Positions 14,741 through 22,981 of a stretch of 64,000 bases of DNA are shown here, in pieces (position 1 is the stretch's first letter; the number at the start of each line of letters is the position of its first letter). The position numbers and the translations under genes were made by a program. The stretch is from JADFDG01 sp965232985 (GTDB lineage: Bacteria > Pseudomonadota > Gammaproteobacteria > Pseudomonadales > JADFDG01), in assembly GCA_965232985.1 (NCBI GenBank), contig CBDDRC010000042.1, positions 310,001 through 374,000 on the forward strand. The letters are read 5' to 3'. The notes beneath the pieces are model-generated. The model was not told the origin of the DNA and did not search any database. It saw only the letters and a program-made list of their open reading frames with translations.

Positions 14741-15763
14741 TCAGGGATATTCGTGCGGTGTACCAGCCGCCACGTCCTTGGCGATGCCTTGTCGTTCAGC
14801 CAGCACCGATTCTGCCGCGATCCAGTCAATCCGTTCCGTGACCCCTGCCTCATCTGCAAGTTGCCGGGCCAGCACGTGGTAGTCGAAGCCGCGAGCATAG
14901 ACATCCGGATGCGCCTCCAGCCAGATGGGGCCGCCCGGCGGTGAAAACAACAGGACCGGCGCGTAAATAATGCGCACCGGCAGCCCCACGGCAACGGTCT
15001 GAAACAATGCTTCGATGTGTTCAGGCTGCAGGCGAATGCAGCCGTGGGTGCGCGCACCGTAGACACTGGCCGGCGCATTGGTGCCGTGAATGCCAAGAGC
15101 CTCCCGGGCCAGACCCAGCCAGTACTTGCCCAACGGGTTGTCCGGGCCGGGCGGCACGCGCGTCAACACCGGCTGCCCCAGGGCGCGCATCTCGGCCTGA
15201 ATCGACAGCGGCACGAACCATGGCTTGTTCTTGTCGCGGGTGGCGATGGCAGTGTCGCCGGTGGGCGTCTGCCAGTCCGGCCTGCCTGCCGCAGCCGGGT
15301 AGGCCGCGTGCAACTGCCCGGCCCTGTAGTGGAACAGCATGCGCTGGGGAATGTTGATGAGAATCGCATCGCCGTCGGCACCGGGAGCCGGGGGCACGAT
15401 GTGGCGATTGTCGTAGATCAGAGCCTGGCCTATCCGCAGGAAGGCACGCGCGTCGAGCGGATTGTCACGCTGCAATTGCGGCAGCCAGGCGCCCAGCCGT
15501 GCCGCAATCACCGTCAGGTTGTCACCGGGCTGCACCGTGTAGACGCCGGGGCCGCCGGCCGTACCGATGCCGGAAATGGCACCGCGTTCGAACGGGTACG
15601 CCGGCACGGCAGGCTCCGTAACCGGCTCCGTAACAGGCTCCGTAACAGGCGGTGTGGCGGGCAACGCCGGGCCGGGATCAACCACCGGCGCGACAACATC
15701 GGCGTGCGCGGTCCGGATATCCAGAACGCCCAGTAAGACAAAAACGATCACGAAAATTCGCAT
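14741..15763 (-). CDS. LysM-containing L,D-transpeptidase (YkuD family)
   Basis: A 340-residue exported enzyme. The signal peptide is MRIFVIVFVLLGVLDIRTAH with cleavage near residue 22; the ATG at 15763 is chosen because it begins this signal. A proline-rich linker with three PVTE repeats follows. A LysM-like segment (YTVQPGDNLTVIAARLGAWL) precedes the YkuD catalytic domain, which carries the IHGT-A and YGARTHGCIRL motifs with catalytic Cys and His (THGC in place of the usual SHGC). It forms 3-3 cross-links or attaches lipoprotein. The ErfK/YbiS group is similar in layout. Confidence 0.88.
   Translation of the reverse strand: MRIFVIVFVLLGVLDIRTAHADVVAPVVDPGPALPATPPVTEPVTEPVTEPAVPAYPFERGAISGIGTAGGPGVYTVQPGDNLTVIAARLGAWLPQLQRDNPLDARAFLRIGQALIYDNRHIVPPAPGADGDAILINIPQRMLFHYRAGQLHAAYPAAAGRPDWQTPTGDTAIATRDKNKPWFVPLSIQAEMRALGQPVLTRVPPGPDNPLGKYWLGLAREALGIHGTNAPASVYGARTHGCIRLQPEHIEALFQTVAVGLPVRIIYAPVLLFSPPGGPIWLEAHPDVYARGFDYHVLARQLADEAGVTERIDWIAAESVLAERQGIAKDVAAGTPHEYP
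15612..15647. repeat. Three tandem 12-bp repeats inside the L,D-transpeptidase gene
   Basis: GGCTCCGTAACC, GGCTCCGTAACA and GGCTCCGTAACA stand head to tail. On the coding strand each unit gives four residues of the PVTE type in the linker after the signal peptide. Being a multiple of three, copy-number change would alter linker length without a frameshift. Confidence 0.85.
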
Positions 15764-15923
15764 GGCGGGACTGCATGACCCGGTAAAAGTGGAATCGCCG
15801 CGCATGATAGCAGCGCCCTGCGAGTAACCCCGTGCCGCCGGCAAACCGGTTGCGGTTCCCCCTGTCATGTCCGGTCAGTACACTGGGCGCCGCTTTTGCC
15901 CGCACTCCGGAGATCCGCCCTTT

Positions 15924-16463
15924 ATGAAACGCCTGAACCCCGCCCCGCACATCGCCGCCTTCATCTTCATGAGCCGCTGGCTGCAGGCACCGCTGTATCT
16001 GGGCCTCATCGTCGCCCAGGGCGTCTATGTCGTGAAATTCATGGAAGAGCTGTGGCACCTGGTGCACGGTTTCTCCACGCTGTCGCACACCGACATCCTG
16101 CTGCTGGTGCTGGGCCTGATCGACGTGGTGATGATCGCCAACCTGCTGATCATGGTGATCCTCGGCGGTTATGAGATTTTCGTCTCCAAGCTGCACATCA
16201 ACAATCACCCGGATCAACCCGACTGGCTGAGCCATGTCGATGCCGGCATGCTCAAGGTGAAGCTGGCGATGAGCCTGATCGGCATTTCGTCAATCCACCT
16301 GCTGCGCTCGTTCATTGATGCCAACAATCTCAGTGAGCATCAACTCAAATGGGAAGTGATCATCCATTGCGTGCTGGTGGGCTCGGCGATAATTCTCGCC
16401 CTCACCGATCGGCTGATGATGGGCTTCCAGCCAACCCGTCCGCGTGCCAGCGACGCGCACTGA
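15924..16463 (+). CDS. yqhA: UPF0114 membrane protein, YqhA family
   Basis: A 179-residue inner-membrane protein with about four hydrophobic segments, including FMSRWLQAPLYLGLIVAQGV, the ILLLVLGLIDVVMIANLLIM segment and a C-terminal VIIHCVLVGSAIILAL. The SRWLQAPLYLGL and NLLIMVILGGYEIFVSKL patterns identify UPF0114 (TIGR00645). Its function is unknown. ATG at 15924 gives the standard N-terminus MKRLNP; the frame extends upstream but without family residues. It ends 29 nt before the SelU start and may share its transcript. Confidence 0.88.
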   Translation: MKRLNPAPHIAAFIFMSRWLQAPLYLGLIVAQGVYVVKFMEELWHLVHGFSTLSHTDILLLVLGLIDVVMIANLLIMVILGGYEIFVSKLHINNHPDQPDWLSHVDAGMLKVKLAMSLIGISSIHLLRSFIDANNLSEHQLKWEVIIHCVLVGSAIILALTDRLMMGFQPTRPRASDAH

Positions 16464-16492
16464 ATCACCTGGTACGAAGCTGCCGCATCCTC

Positions 16493-17590
16493 ATGACCGC
16501 GCGCGCCGATACTGCCGACTATCGCGCGATTTTTCTGGCCGGCGCGCCGCTGCTCGATGTGCGGGCGCCGGTCGAATTTGCCGCCGGCGCCTTTCCCGGT
16601 GCCATCAACGTGCCGCTGCTCACCGACGCAGAGCGGGCGCAGGTCGGTATCACCTATAAAACACAGGGCCAGCAAGCCGCAATTGCTCTTGGCCACCAGT
16701 TGGTTGGCGGCGCGACGCAAGCCGAACGCATCGCCCGCTGGCTCGATTTCACCCGCCAGCATCCCGATGGCTATATCTATTGTTTCCGTGGCGGCCTGCG
16801 CTCGCAAACTGTGCGGCAGTGGCTGCACGAAACCGGCATCGACTATCCGCTTGTCACCGGTGGCTACAAGGCGATGCGCCAGTTCCTGCTGGCGGAAATG
16901 GAGCGCCAGTCGCACCGCGCCCGCATCGCCATCGTCGGCGGCCGCACCGGCAGCGGCAAGACGCGCGTGGTGAATGCACTGCAGCACGCGATCGACCTCG
17001 AAGGCCTGGCGCAGCATCGCGGTTCGAGTTTCGGCCGCCTGCCCGGCGGGCAACCGACGCAAATCGATTTCGAGAATGCACTCGCCATCGCCCTGCTGCG
17101 CGCCACAACCGACGAACGAAAAAGGCTTTGGCTTGAAGACGAATCGCGGTTGATCGGCCGCTGCGCGATTCCACTGAATTTCCGGCCACGCATGGAGGCG
17201 GCGCCGCTGGCGCTGGTCGAGGAGTCGCTGGAATCACGGGTGCAGGTAGTGCTGGAAGATTATGTGGTCGGGGCCCTGGCGCTTTACGAGCTGGCACATG
17301 GCGAGGACGGCTTCGGCATCTTCTCGGCCAGCCTGCTCGGCAGCCTCGACCGCGTGCAGAAGCGTCTGGGCAGCCTGATGCACCACAAGGCGCGTGCAGC
17401 CATGACAACGGCGCTCGCTGCACAAAGTGCGCGCGGCGATGCCGAGGGTCATCGCGCCTGGATCACCTTACTGCTCACGCATTACTACGATCCGATGTAC
17501 GACTATCAACTAACGCAAAAACGCGGCGAGATTCTGTTTCGCGGCCGCCGCAATGAGGTAATCGAATGGATCAACAACGATAACGATTGA
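16493..17590 (+). CDS. mnmH: tRNA 2-selenouridine synthase
   Basis: A 365-residue enzyme (also called SelU or YbbB) that converts 2-thiouridine at the tRNA wobble position to 2-selenouridine through a geranylated intermediate, using selenophosphate. The N-terminal rhodanese domain has the catalytic Cys97 in YIYCFRGGLRSQ, the same number as in E. coli. A P-loop GGRTGSGKT follows at 149-157, and the C-terminal GSSFGRLP and LWLEDESRLIG segments are typical. The three following genes encode a selenate-type ABC transporter, giving a coherent selenium module. SelD, needed for selenophosphate, is not in this window. A CGGGG/CCCCG hairpin without a T-run lies just downstream (about 17600-17615). Confidence 0.93.
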   Translation: MTARADTADYRAIFLAGAPLLDVRAPVEFAAGAFPGAINVPLLTDAERAQVGITYKTQGQQAAIALGHQLVGGATQAERIARWLDFTRQHPDGYIYCFRGGLRSQTVRQWLHETGIDYPLVTGGYKAMRQFLLAEMERQSHRARIAIVGGRTGSGKTRVVNALQHAIDLEGLAQHRGSSFGRLPGGQPTQIDFENALAIALLRATTDERKRLWLEDESRLIGRCAIPLNFRPRMEAAPLALVEESLESRVQVVLEDYVVGALALYELAHGEDGFGIFSASLLGSLDRVQKRLGSLMHHKARAAMTTALAAQSARGDAEGHRAWITLLLTHYYDPMYDYQLTQKRGEILFRGRRNEVIEWINNDND

Positions 17591-17687
17591 AGCCAAATCA
17601 CGGGGCAATTACCCCGGTTCGCGCTGCGCTATTGAACCGCAGCGCACAACATCCCGAAGCGCACTCCCCATTGAACGGAGCACACGC

Positions 17688-18578
17688 ATGACAATTTTCA
17701 ACCGCATGACCGCGGCCCTCGCCGCATTGTTGCTGTTCGGCACGACAACCACCTTTGCCGGCACCGGCCCGATATTCACCTTCACCGCCATCCCGGACGA
17801 AAATGAAACGCGCCTGAACGAACGCTTCGGCAAGGTTGCCGTCTATCTTGGCAAGACACTCGGCGTCGAGACGAAGTTCGTGCCGGTGAAATCCTATCCG
17901 GCGGCCGTTACCGCCTTCCGCAACAACGACGTGCAACTCGCCTGGTTCGGCGGGCTGACCGGCGTGCAGGCACGTCGCGCCGTGCCGGGTTCGCAGGCGA
18001 TTGCGCAGGGCGCGGAAGACGTCGCTTTCATCAGCTACTTCATCGCCAATGCCTCGACGGGCATCAAGGCATCGACGGAATCCCCGCAAGCCTTTCCAAA
18101 AAGCATTATCGGCAAGTCGTTCACGTTCGGCGCGAAAACTTCCACCTCCGGCCGACTGATGCCGGAATACTGGATCCGCAAGCAGCTCGGCGTGGCGCCG
18201 GCAGCGGCATTCACGCGCATAGGCTTCAGTGGCGATCACTCAAAGACGCTGGAACTCGTGCAGTCGGGTGCCTATGAAGTCGGCGCCCTGAATTACAGCG
18301 TCTGGAAAAACGAAGTGCAGGCCGGCCACGTCGATGCCGAGAAGGTGCGCGTGATCTGGCAAACGCCGGGTTTCCCGGACTACCAGTGGACGATTCGCGG
18401 CGACGTCGACACCGCCTTCGGCAAGGGCTTCACGAAAAAGGTCCAGAAATCGTTGGTCGGCATGAACGACAAGTCGCTGCTCGACTCGTTCGAGCGCACC
18501 GCGTTCATCAAAGCCTCAAACAAGGACTACGCGCCGATAGAAAAAACTGCGAAAGAAATCGGGCTGCTCGACGAATGA
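17688..18578 (+). CDS. Putative selenate ABC transporter, periplasmic binding protein
   Basis: A 296-residue PhnD-like solute-binding protein. A signal peptide with hydrophobic core LAALLLFGTTTTFAG ends near residue 24. The mature part begins PIFTFTAIPDENETRLNERF, and contains VQLAWFGGLTGVQARRAVPG, SFTFGAKTSTSGRLMPEYWI and the EVGALNYSVW segment. These match the subgroup described as a putative selenate-binding protein that occurs beside selenium genes. It is 97 nt after mnmH and overlaps the ATPase gene by 4 nt. Substrate identity is inferred from the neighbourhood; phosphonate or phosphite is the alternative. Confidence 0.85.
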   Translation: MTIFNRMTAALAALLLFGTTTTFAGTGPIFTFTAIPDENETRLNERFGKVAVYLGKTLGVETKFVPVKSYPAAVTAFRNNDVQLAWFGGLTGVQARRAVPGSQAIAQGAEDVAFISYFIANASTGIKASTESPQAFPKSIIGKSFTFGAKTSTSGRLMPEYWIRKQLGVAPAAAFTRIGFSGDHSKTLELVQSGAYEVGALNYSVWKNEVQAGHVDAEKVRVIWQTPGFPDYQWTIRGDVDTAFGKGFTKKVQKSLVGMNDKSLLDSFERTAFIKASNKDYAPIEKTAKEIGLLDE

Positions 18579-19264
18579 GCATGCTGTTTTCACTCGCCAA
18601 CGCGCAGGTGAACTACGGCGGCAAAGCCGTGCTTGCCGGCGTATCGCTGACAATCCGGGCGGGTGAAAAGCTTGCCCTGGTCGGCGCAAGCGGGGCCGGC
18701 AAGTCGACCCTGCTGCGGCTGTTGCGCGCGCAGCGGCCGGCGGACATAGCGTGGTGTCCGCAAGCGCAGGGCCCGACCCAGTCCCTGGTGCCCATGCTCA
18801 GCGTGTTCCATAACATCTATGCCGGTCAGCTCGACCGTCACTCGACACTCTACAACCTCGTCAACTTGCTGGCGCCGCGCGCGCGCGAGGTGAACGCAGT
18901 CGGCAACGTCGCCGCGATGCTGGGCCTGGGTGACAAACTGTTCACGTCGACCGACCGGCTTTCCGGCGGCCAGCAACAGCGCGTGGCGGTCGGCCGCGCG
19001 TTGTTTGCCGGCCGGCCCGTCTTCATCGGCGACGAACCGGTCTCCTCGGTCGATGAATACCAGGCGGGTGATATCGCAAAAATCATCACTGCCGCGCACG
19101 AAACCGTGGTGCTGGCGCTGCACGACATTGATCTCGCGCTGGCAACCTGCGACCGCATCGTCGGTCTGCAGGACGGAAAAATCGTCCTCGATGCACCTGC
19201 CATCACGCTCACGCCGCACGATCTTGCGCCGCTGTACCGGCGCGCTGGCCGGCGGCAGGCGTGA
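18575..19264 (+). CDS. PhnC-like ABC transporter ATPase
   Basis: A 229-residue nucleotide-binding subunit. Walker A is GASGAGKST at 37-45, the signature is LSGGQQQR, Walker B is PVFIGDEPVSSVD and the H-loop LALHDIDLAL. It should drive import of the ligand captured by the preceding binding protein. The ATG at 18575 overlaps the binding-protein stop and the gene end overlaps the permease start by 4 nt, so all three are translationally coupled. It lacks some 20-30 residues compared with average PhnC, around the Q-loop region (IAWCPQAQGPTQSLVPMLSV). Confidence 0.88.
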   Translation: MSMLFSLANAQVNYGGKAVLAGVSLTIRAGEKLALVGASGAGKSTLLRLLRAQRPADIAWCPQAQGPTQSLVPMLSVFHNIYAGQLDRHSTLYNLVNLLAPRAREVNAVGNVAAMLGLGDKLFTSTDRLSGGQQQRVAVGRALFAGRPVFIGDEPVSSVDEYQAGDIAKIITAAHETVVLALHDIDLALATCDRIVGLQDGKIVLDAPAITLTPHDLAPLYRRAGRRQA

Positions 19265-20826
19265 GCCCGGCTTACAACCCGCCACCCATGACGATGCCCA
19301 GCGCCGACACCACCGCAGCACCGCTGCGCCGACTGAGTTTCTGGCTGGCAATCATCGCGCTCGTCCTGCTGCCGTTTTCCGACATTGCCATCACCGTCGT
19401 CGATCCCTGGGACATTTTTGCGCGCATGCTGCACGGCGCGCTGACGCCATCGTTCAGCAACGTCGACGACTTGTGGGGCGTGCTCGCCAATACGCTGGCG
19501 TTCGGCCTGCAGGGCGTTGCCCTCGGCGCAGTCGCCGGCTTCCTGCTGGCATTTGCGCTGCACTGGCGCGCGGTGCGCTTATTCGCCGCATTTATTCGTG
19601 CGATCCACGAACTGTTCTGGGCGCTGATTTTTCTGCAGTTGTTCGGCCTGTCGCCGCTTACCGGCCTGCTTGCCATTGCGATTCCCTATGCCGGCACCTT
19701 CGCGCGCGTCTATCGCGAGTTGATGGACGAATCCGACCCGCAGGTCGCCGACGCGCTGCCGCCCGGCACGCCGTTTCTTTCCGGATTGATCTACACGCGG
19801 CTGGCCAATGCCTGGCCACACCTCGTCGCCTACAGCGCGTACCGCACCGAGTGTGCGCTGCGCTCCTCGGCGGTGCTCGGTTTTATCGGCCTGCCAACAA
19901 TCGGCTTTCATCTCGAAACCGCATTCCGTACCGGCGACTACAGCGGTGCCGCTGCTTTGCTCTATCTGTTTTTTGCGTTAATCGCCACATTGCGTTTCTG
20001 GTTGAAGAAACCGCTGCTGCCGTTCTATCTCGTTGCTGCCGTCGCCTGGATGCCGCCGTTGGCGCGCATTGACACCACCGCGATCATGCGTTTTTTCACC
20101 GAGGACATCGTGCCGGCACCGCTGCGCAACGGCGATCTTGCCGTCAGCGCAACCTGGAATAAATTCGCGCAATGGTTGTGGAACCTGATCGATACCCAAG
20201 TGCTGCCTGGCGCGGCGGACACGCTGCTGATCGGTGGCGTGTCACTGGTGGTAACCGGCGCGATTGCACTCGTGCTGTTTCCGCTGGTCTCGCCGTTATT
20301 CTGCAATCGCGCTGCGCGTACCGGCGGCCACGGCCTGTTGATTGCACTGCGCTCGACACCGGAATTCGTGCTGGCGTTTATCGGCCTGCTGCTGGTCGGG
20401 CCCTCGGCACTGCCGGCAATCGGCGCGCTGTCATTGCACAACGGCGCGATCATCGCCCATTTGATGGGTCGCTGGACTGCGGAACTTGCCTTGCGCGAGG
20501 ACGCTCCGACCGGCCTCAACCGCTATTTCTTCGAAGTTCTGCCGCGCATCTACCGACAGTTCCTCGCTTTCCTGTTTTACCGCTGGGAAATCATCATGCG
20601 CGAGACGGCCATCCTTGGCATCCTTGGCGTGAGCACGCTTGGTTTCTACATCGACAGCGCCTTCGCGGAGCTGCGCTTCGACCGCGCCCTCGTGCTGATT
20701 TTTGCCACCGCGCTGCTCAATATCGCCGCCGATCAGTTCTCGCTCAGGCGATCCGGCAATCCTCAGCAAAAGCCGGGCGCGGACCACGCGGCCGAACTCT
20801 GGCTGCATCGCCATAACCAATATTGA
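19261..20826 (+). CDS. Fused PhnE-like ABC permease with two membrane domains
   Basis: A 521-residue inner-membrane protein with two BPD-type permease halves. Each half carries an EAA-like loop followed by a conserved helix: SSAVLGFIGLPTIGFHLETA in the first, RETAILGILGVSTLGFYIDS in the second. Most PhnE systems use two separate polypeptides or a homodimer, so this fusion supplies both in one chain. The GTG start at 19261 overlaps the ATPase stop; an internal ATG at 19288 is an alternative. The last 83 nt overlap the 3-prime end of the convergent nitroreductase gene, giving this permease a tail (PGADHAAELWLHRHNQY) encoded antisense to it. Confidence 0.85.
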   Translation: MSPAYNPPPMTMPSADTTAAPLRRLSFWLAIIALVLLPFSDIAITVVDPWDIFARMLHGALTPSFSNVDDLWGVLANTLAFGLQGVALGAVAGFLLAFALHWRAVRLFAAFIRAIHELFWALIFLQLFGLSPLTGLLAIAIPYAGTFARVYRELMDESDPQVADALPPGTPFLSGLIYTRLANAWPHLVAYSAYRTECALRSSAVLGFIGLPTIGFHLETAFRTGDYSGAAALLYLFFALIATLRFWLKKPLLPFYLVAAVAWMPPLARIDTTAIMRFFTEDIVPAPLRNGDLAVSATWNKFAQWLWNLIDTQVLPGAADTLLIGGVSLVVTGAIALVLFPLVSPLFCNRAARTGGHGLLIALRSTPEFVLAFIGLLLVGPSALPAIGALSLHNGAIIAHLMGRWTAELALREDAPTGLNRYFFEVLPRIYRQFLAFLFYRWEIIMRETAILGILGVSTLGFYIDSAFAELRFDRALVLIFATALLNIAADQFSLRRSGNPQQKPGADHAAELWLHRHNQY

Positions 20827-21337
20827 TCAGGAAGTTCGACTTCACAGCAGTGCCGGCAAAAAATGCTGCGTCCACCTGCGCGTTGTCGAAGCCCGACATC
20901 GGGCCGCAATCAAGGCCCAGCGCCCGGGCTGCCATGAGCACGTACGCACCCTGCAATGAGCCGTTGCGGAAGGCCGTTGTTTCGGCAAGCACCGCATTGC
21001 CCGCAAACATGTCACGCGCACCCGGGAAGGCTGGAAACAAACCTGGCATGCGTTCGTAAAAGGCATGGTCAGTGGCAACGATGATGGTGGCCGGCGCCGC
21101 CATTGTCTGTGCCACGTTACCCTCGGCAAGAGCAGGCTTGAGCATCGCCTTGGCGGCAGCCGATTTTACGAATACCAGCCGGGATGGCAGACAGTTCATG
21201 CTGGTCGGTGCCCATTTCGCCAAATCCCAGATTGCGCGCAGCGTGTCGTCACTCACCGACTGCTCGAGCCACGCGCCGTGGGTGCGCGCCTCGGTAAACA
21301 ACTGCCGCAGCGCGCGCTCATCGAGTTTATTGCTCAC
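20744..21337 (-). CDS. RutE/HadB-type nitroreductase family protein (malonic semialdehyde reductase-like)
   Basis: A 197-residue flavin-dependent nitroreductase-fold enzyme. Family features include the LFTEARTHGAWLEQSVSDDT start, AKWAPTSMNCLPSRLVFV, AETTAFRNGSLQGAYVLMAA and the end NIGYGDAARVRPRGPR. The RutE group reduces malonic semialdehyde to 3-hydroxypropionate in the Rut pyrimidine pathway, but no other rut genes are present, so it may act as a general FMN oxidoreductase. It converges on the selenium transporter permease and the two coding regions overlap by 83 nt. The DoxX gene lies 61 nt upstream on the same strand and may share a promoter. Confidence 0.85.
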   Translation of the reverse strand: MSNKLDERALRQLFTEARTHGAWLEQSVSDDTLRAIWDLAKWAPTSMNCLPSRLVFVKSAAAKAMLKPALAEGNVAQTMAAPATIIVATDHAFYERMPGLFPAFPGARDMFAGNAVLAETTAFRNGSLQGAYVLMAARALGLDCGPMSGFDNAQVDAAFFAGTAVKSNFLINIGYGDAARVRPRGPRPAFAEDCRIA

Positions 21338-21398
21338 ATCGCTACTCCCTGGATTCAGGGCGGCGACACGCGGGTGTCGGCCGCCCGTTGCGTGACTG

Positions 21399-21800
21399 TT
21401 ACTTCTTCAGTTTCGCGTCAATGCTCCAGGCGCCGGCACCATTGGCCGCAAGCACAAGGAAACCACCGGCGATGGCGATGTTTTTCATCAGCATGATCTG
21501 GTTCACCTGATCCGGCGCGCCGTGAAAAATAACGCCGGAAATGATCGAGAACCCGGCCAGCGCGACAGCCACCGGGCGCGTGAACAAGCCCAGCAGAATG
21601 GCAATGCCGCCACCCAGTTCAGCAAGAATCACCAGCGGCAACAACTCGCCGGGAACACCGGCACTTTCCATATAGCCGGCAGTGCCTGCGTAACCGCCGA
21701 TCTTGCTGTAACCGGCGACGATGAAGATGAGGCTGAGCAGCACACGGCCGGCAAGATCGGTGGGCGCCTTGAAACGGTCGAACAGATTGTCGAACAACAT
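21399..21800 (-). CDS. DoxX family membrane protein
   Basis: A 133-residue inner-membrane protein with four hydrophobic helices. The start MLFDNLFDRFKAPTDLAGRV and RVLLSLIFIVAGYSKIGGYA are typical, followed by LPLVILAELGGGIAILLGLF. Members contribute to redox and thiol homeostasis, but a specific reaction is not assigned. The ATG at 21800 follows GGAGGAAGG on the reverse strand, a strong ribosome-binding site. It is transcribed away from a LysR regulator, which probably controls it, with the RutE-like oxidoreductase downstream. Confidence 0.87.
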   Translation of the reverse strand: MLFDNLFDRFKAPTDLAGRVLLSLIFIVAGYSKIGGYAGTAGYMESAGVPGELLPLVILAELGGGIAILLGLFTRPVAVALAGFSIISGVIFHGAPDQVNQIMLMKNIAIAGGFLVLAANGAGAWSIDAKLKK

Positions 21801-21921
21801 GGTTCCTTCCTCCTGGGATTGGGGTATTTGTTCTATAACACAGAATGAGTTGGTACTGTAAAACCTGGACAAACTGAGAGAAATCGATAATTTTTGAAGT
21901 ATTCATTCAGGAATTTCGAAC

Positions 21922-22860
21922 ATGAATCCGCCCCTCAGTCTCGATGCGCTACGGGTTCTCGATGCCATCGAACGGCGCGGCAGCTTTGCCGCCGCCGCAA
22001 CCGAACTGAATCGTGTCACCTCAGCGGTCTCCTACGCTGTGCTGAAACTGGAAGAAGACCTCGACGTGCTGCTGTTCGATCGCGAAGGCCATCGCGCCAG
22101 GCTGACGCCGACCGGCCGGCTGGTACTGGCGCGTGGTCGCGAGCTGCTGGCAGCAGCCGAACGCCTTGCCCTTGATGCCCGCCAATTGCACGACGGCTGG
22201 GAAACCGAACTGCGCATTGCTTTCGACAATGTCTACGAGGTTGATCTGCTGTTTGGGCTGCTGGCCGAATTCCACCGCAGCCAACCGGCCACCAGCGTGC
22301 GGCTGCTCGACGAGGTGCTCGGCGGCCCCTGGGAAGCACTGGAGAGCGATCGCGCTGACATCATTGTGGCCGGCATGCTCTCCGCCAACGCGCCAGCGGG
22401 CGTGCGCATCGAGCCGCTGGGTAGCTGCCAGTTCCTGATGGCAGCGGCGCCCGGACATCCCGCAACCTTCGAGCCCGCACCGCTGGGCGAAGACGCGCTG
22501 CGCCGTTACCCGCTGGTCGTCGTCGCCGACAGCTCCCGGGTGCGCCCACCATTATCGATCGGCCTGCTGGCGCGGCAAACGACGATCACGGTGTCGAGCT
22601 TTCGCGCCAAGGAACAGGCTCTGATGGCCGGGCTGGGCATCGGCACCCTGCCGGAGAATCGGCTCGCCCCGCTGTTGGCAGCAGGCAAACTCCAGACGGT
22701 GCGAACCGCCGCATTGCGAGAGCCTGCATCGATAGTGCTGGCCTGGAAGGGTACTGCCGGTGGTCGCGCCCGGCGCTGGTTCCTGCAGCGCATCCCGGGC
22801 GCCTGGGCTGACGCTCACCCAACCCCCACACCGGCAAAGGCCGCGCCGGACATTGGCTAG
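21922..22860 (+). CDS. LysR-family transcriptional regulator
   Basis: A 312-residue regulator. The winged helix-turn-helix covers residues 5-65 (SLDALRVLDAIERRGSFAAA, then AATELNRVTSAVSYAVLKLEEDL). The C-terminal part is the LysR substrate-binding domain with two alpha/beta lobes. It is divergent from doxX; the 121-nt gap holds an ATTC-N6-GAAT inverted repeat at 21901-21914 that could be part of a LysR site, although it lies very close to the regulator start. Such placement suggests control of doxX and the downstream nitroreductase. The inducer is unknown. Confidence 0.88.
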   Translation: MNPPLSLDALRVLDAIERRGSFAAAATELNRVTSAVSYAVLKLEEDLDVLLFDREGHRARLTPTGRLVLARGRELLAAAERLALDARQLHDGWETELRIAFDNVYEVDLLFGLLAEFHRSQPATSVRLLDEVLGGPWEALESDRADIIVAGMLSANAPAGVRIEPLGSCQFLMAAAPGHPATFEPAPLGEDALRRYPLVVVADSSRVRPPLSIGLLARQTTITVSSFRAKEQALMAGLGIGTLPENRLAPLLAAGKLQTVRTAALREPASIVLAWKGTAGGRARRWFLQRIPGAWADAHPTPTPAKAAPDIG

Positions 22861-22981
22861 TCAACCAGCACTGCCCGGGCAAAGAGTTGTGGCAATTCCG
22901 CCAGCGCCCTTATAGTGGACGCCGATACGGCGGCCCGGCACCACCCGGGCGAGAACGAGAATAACAAAGGAGTTTTCGCCG

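Noticed and set aside
17598..17618. Terminator after mnmH
   Set aside because: The CGGGG-N6-CCCCG hairpin has no T-run. It may slow transcription but does not justify splitting mnmH from the selenate transporter genes.
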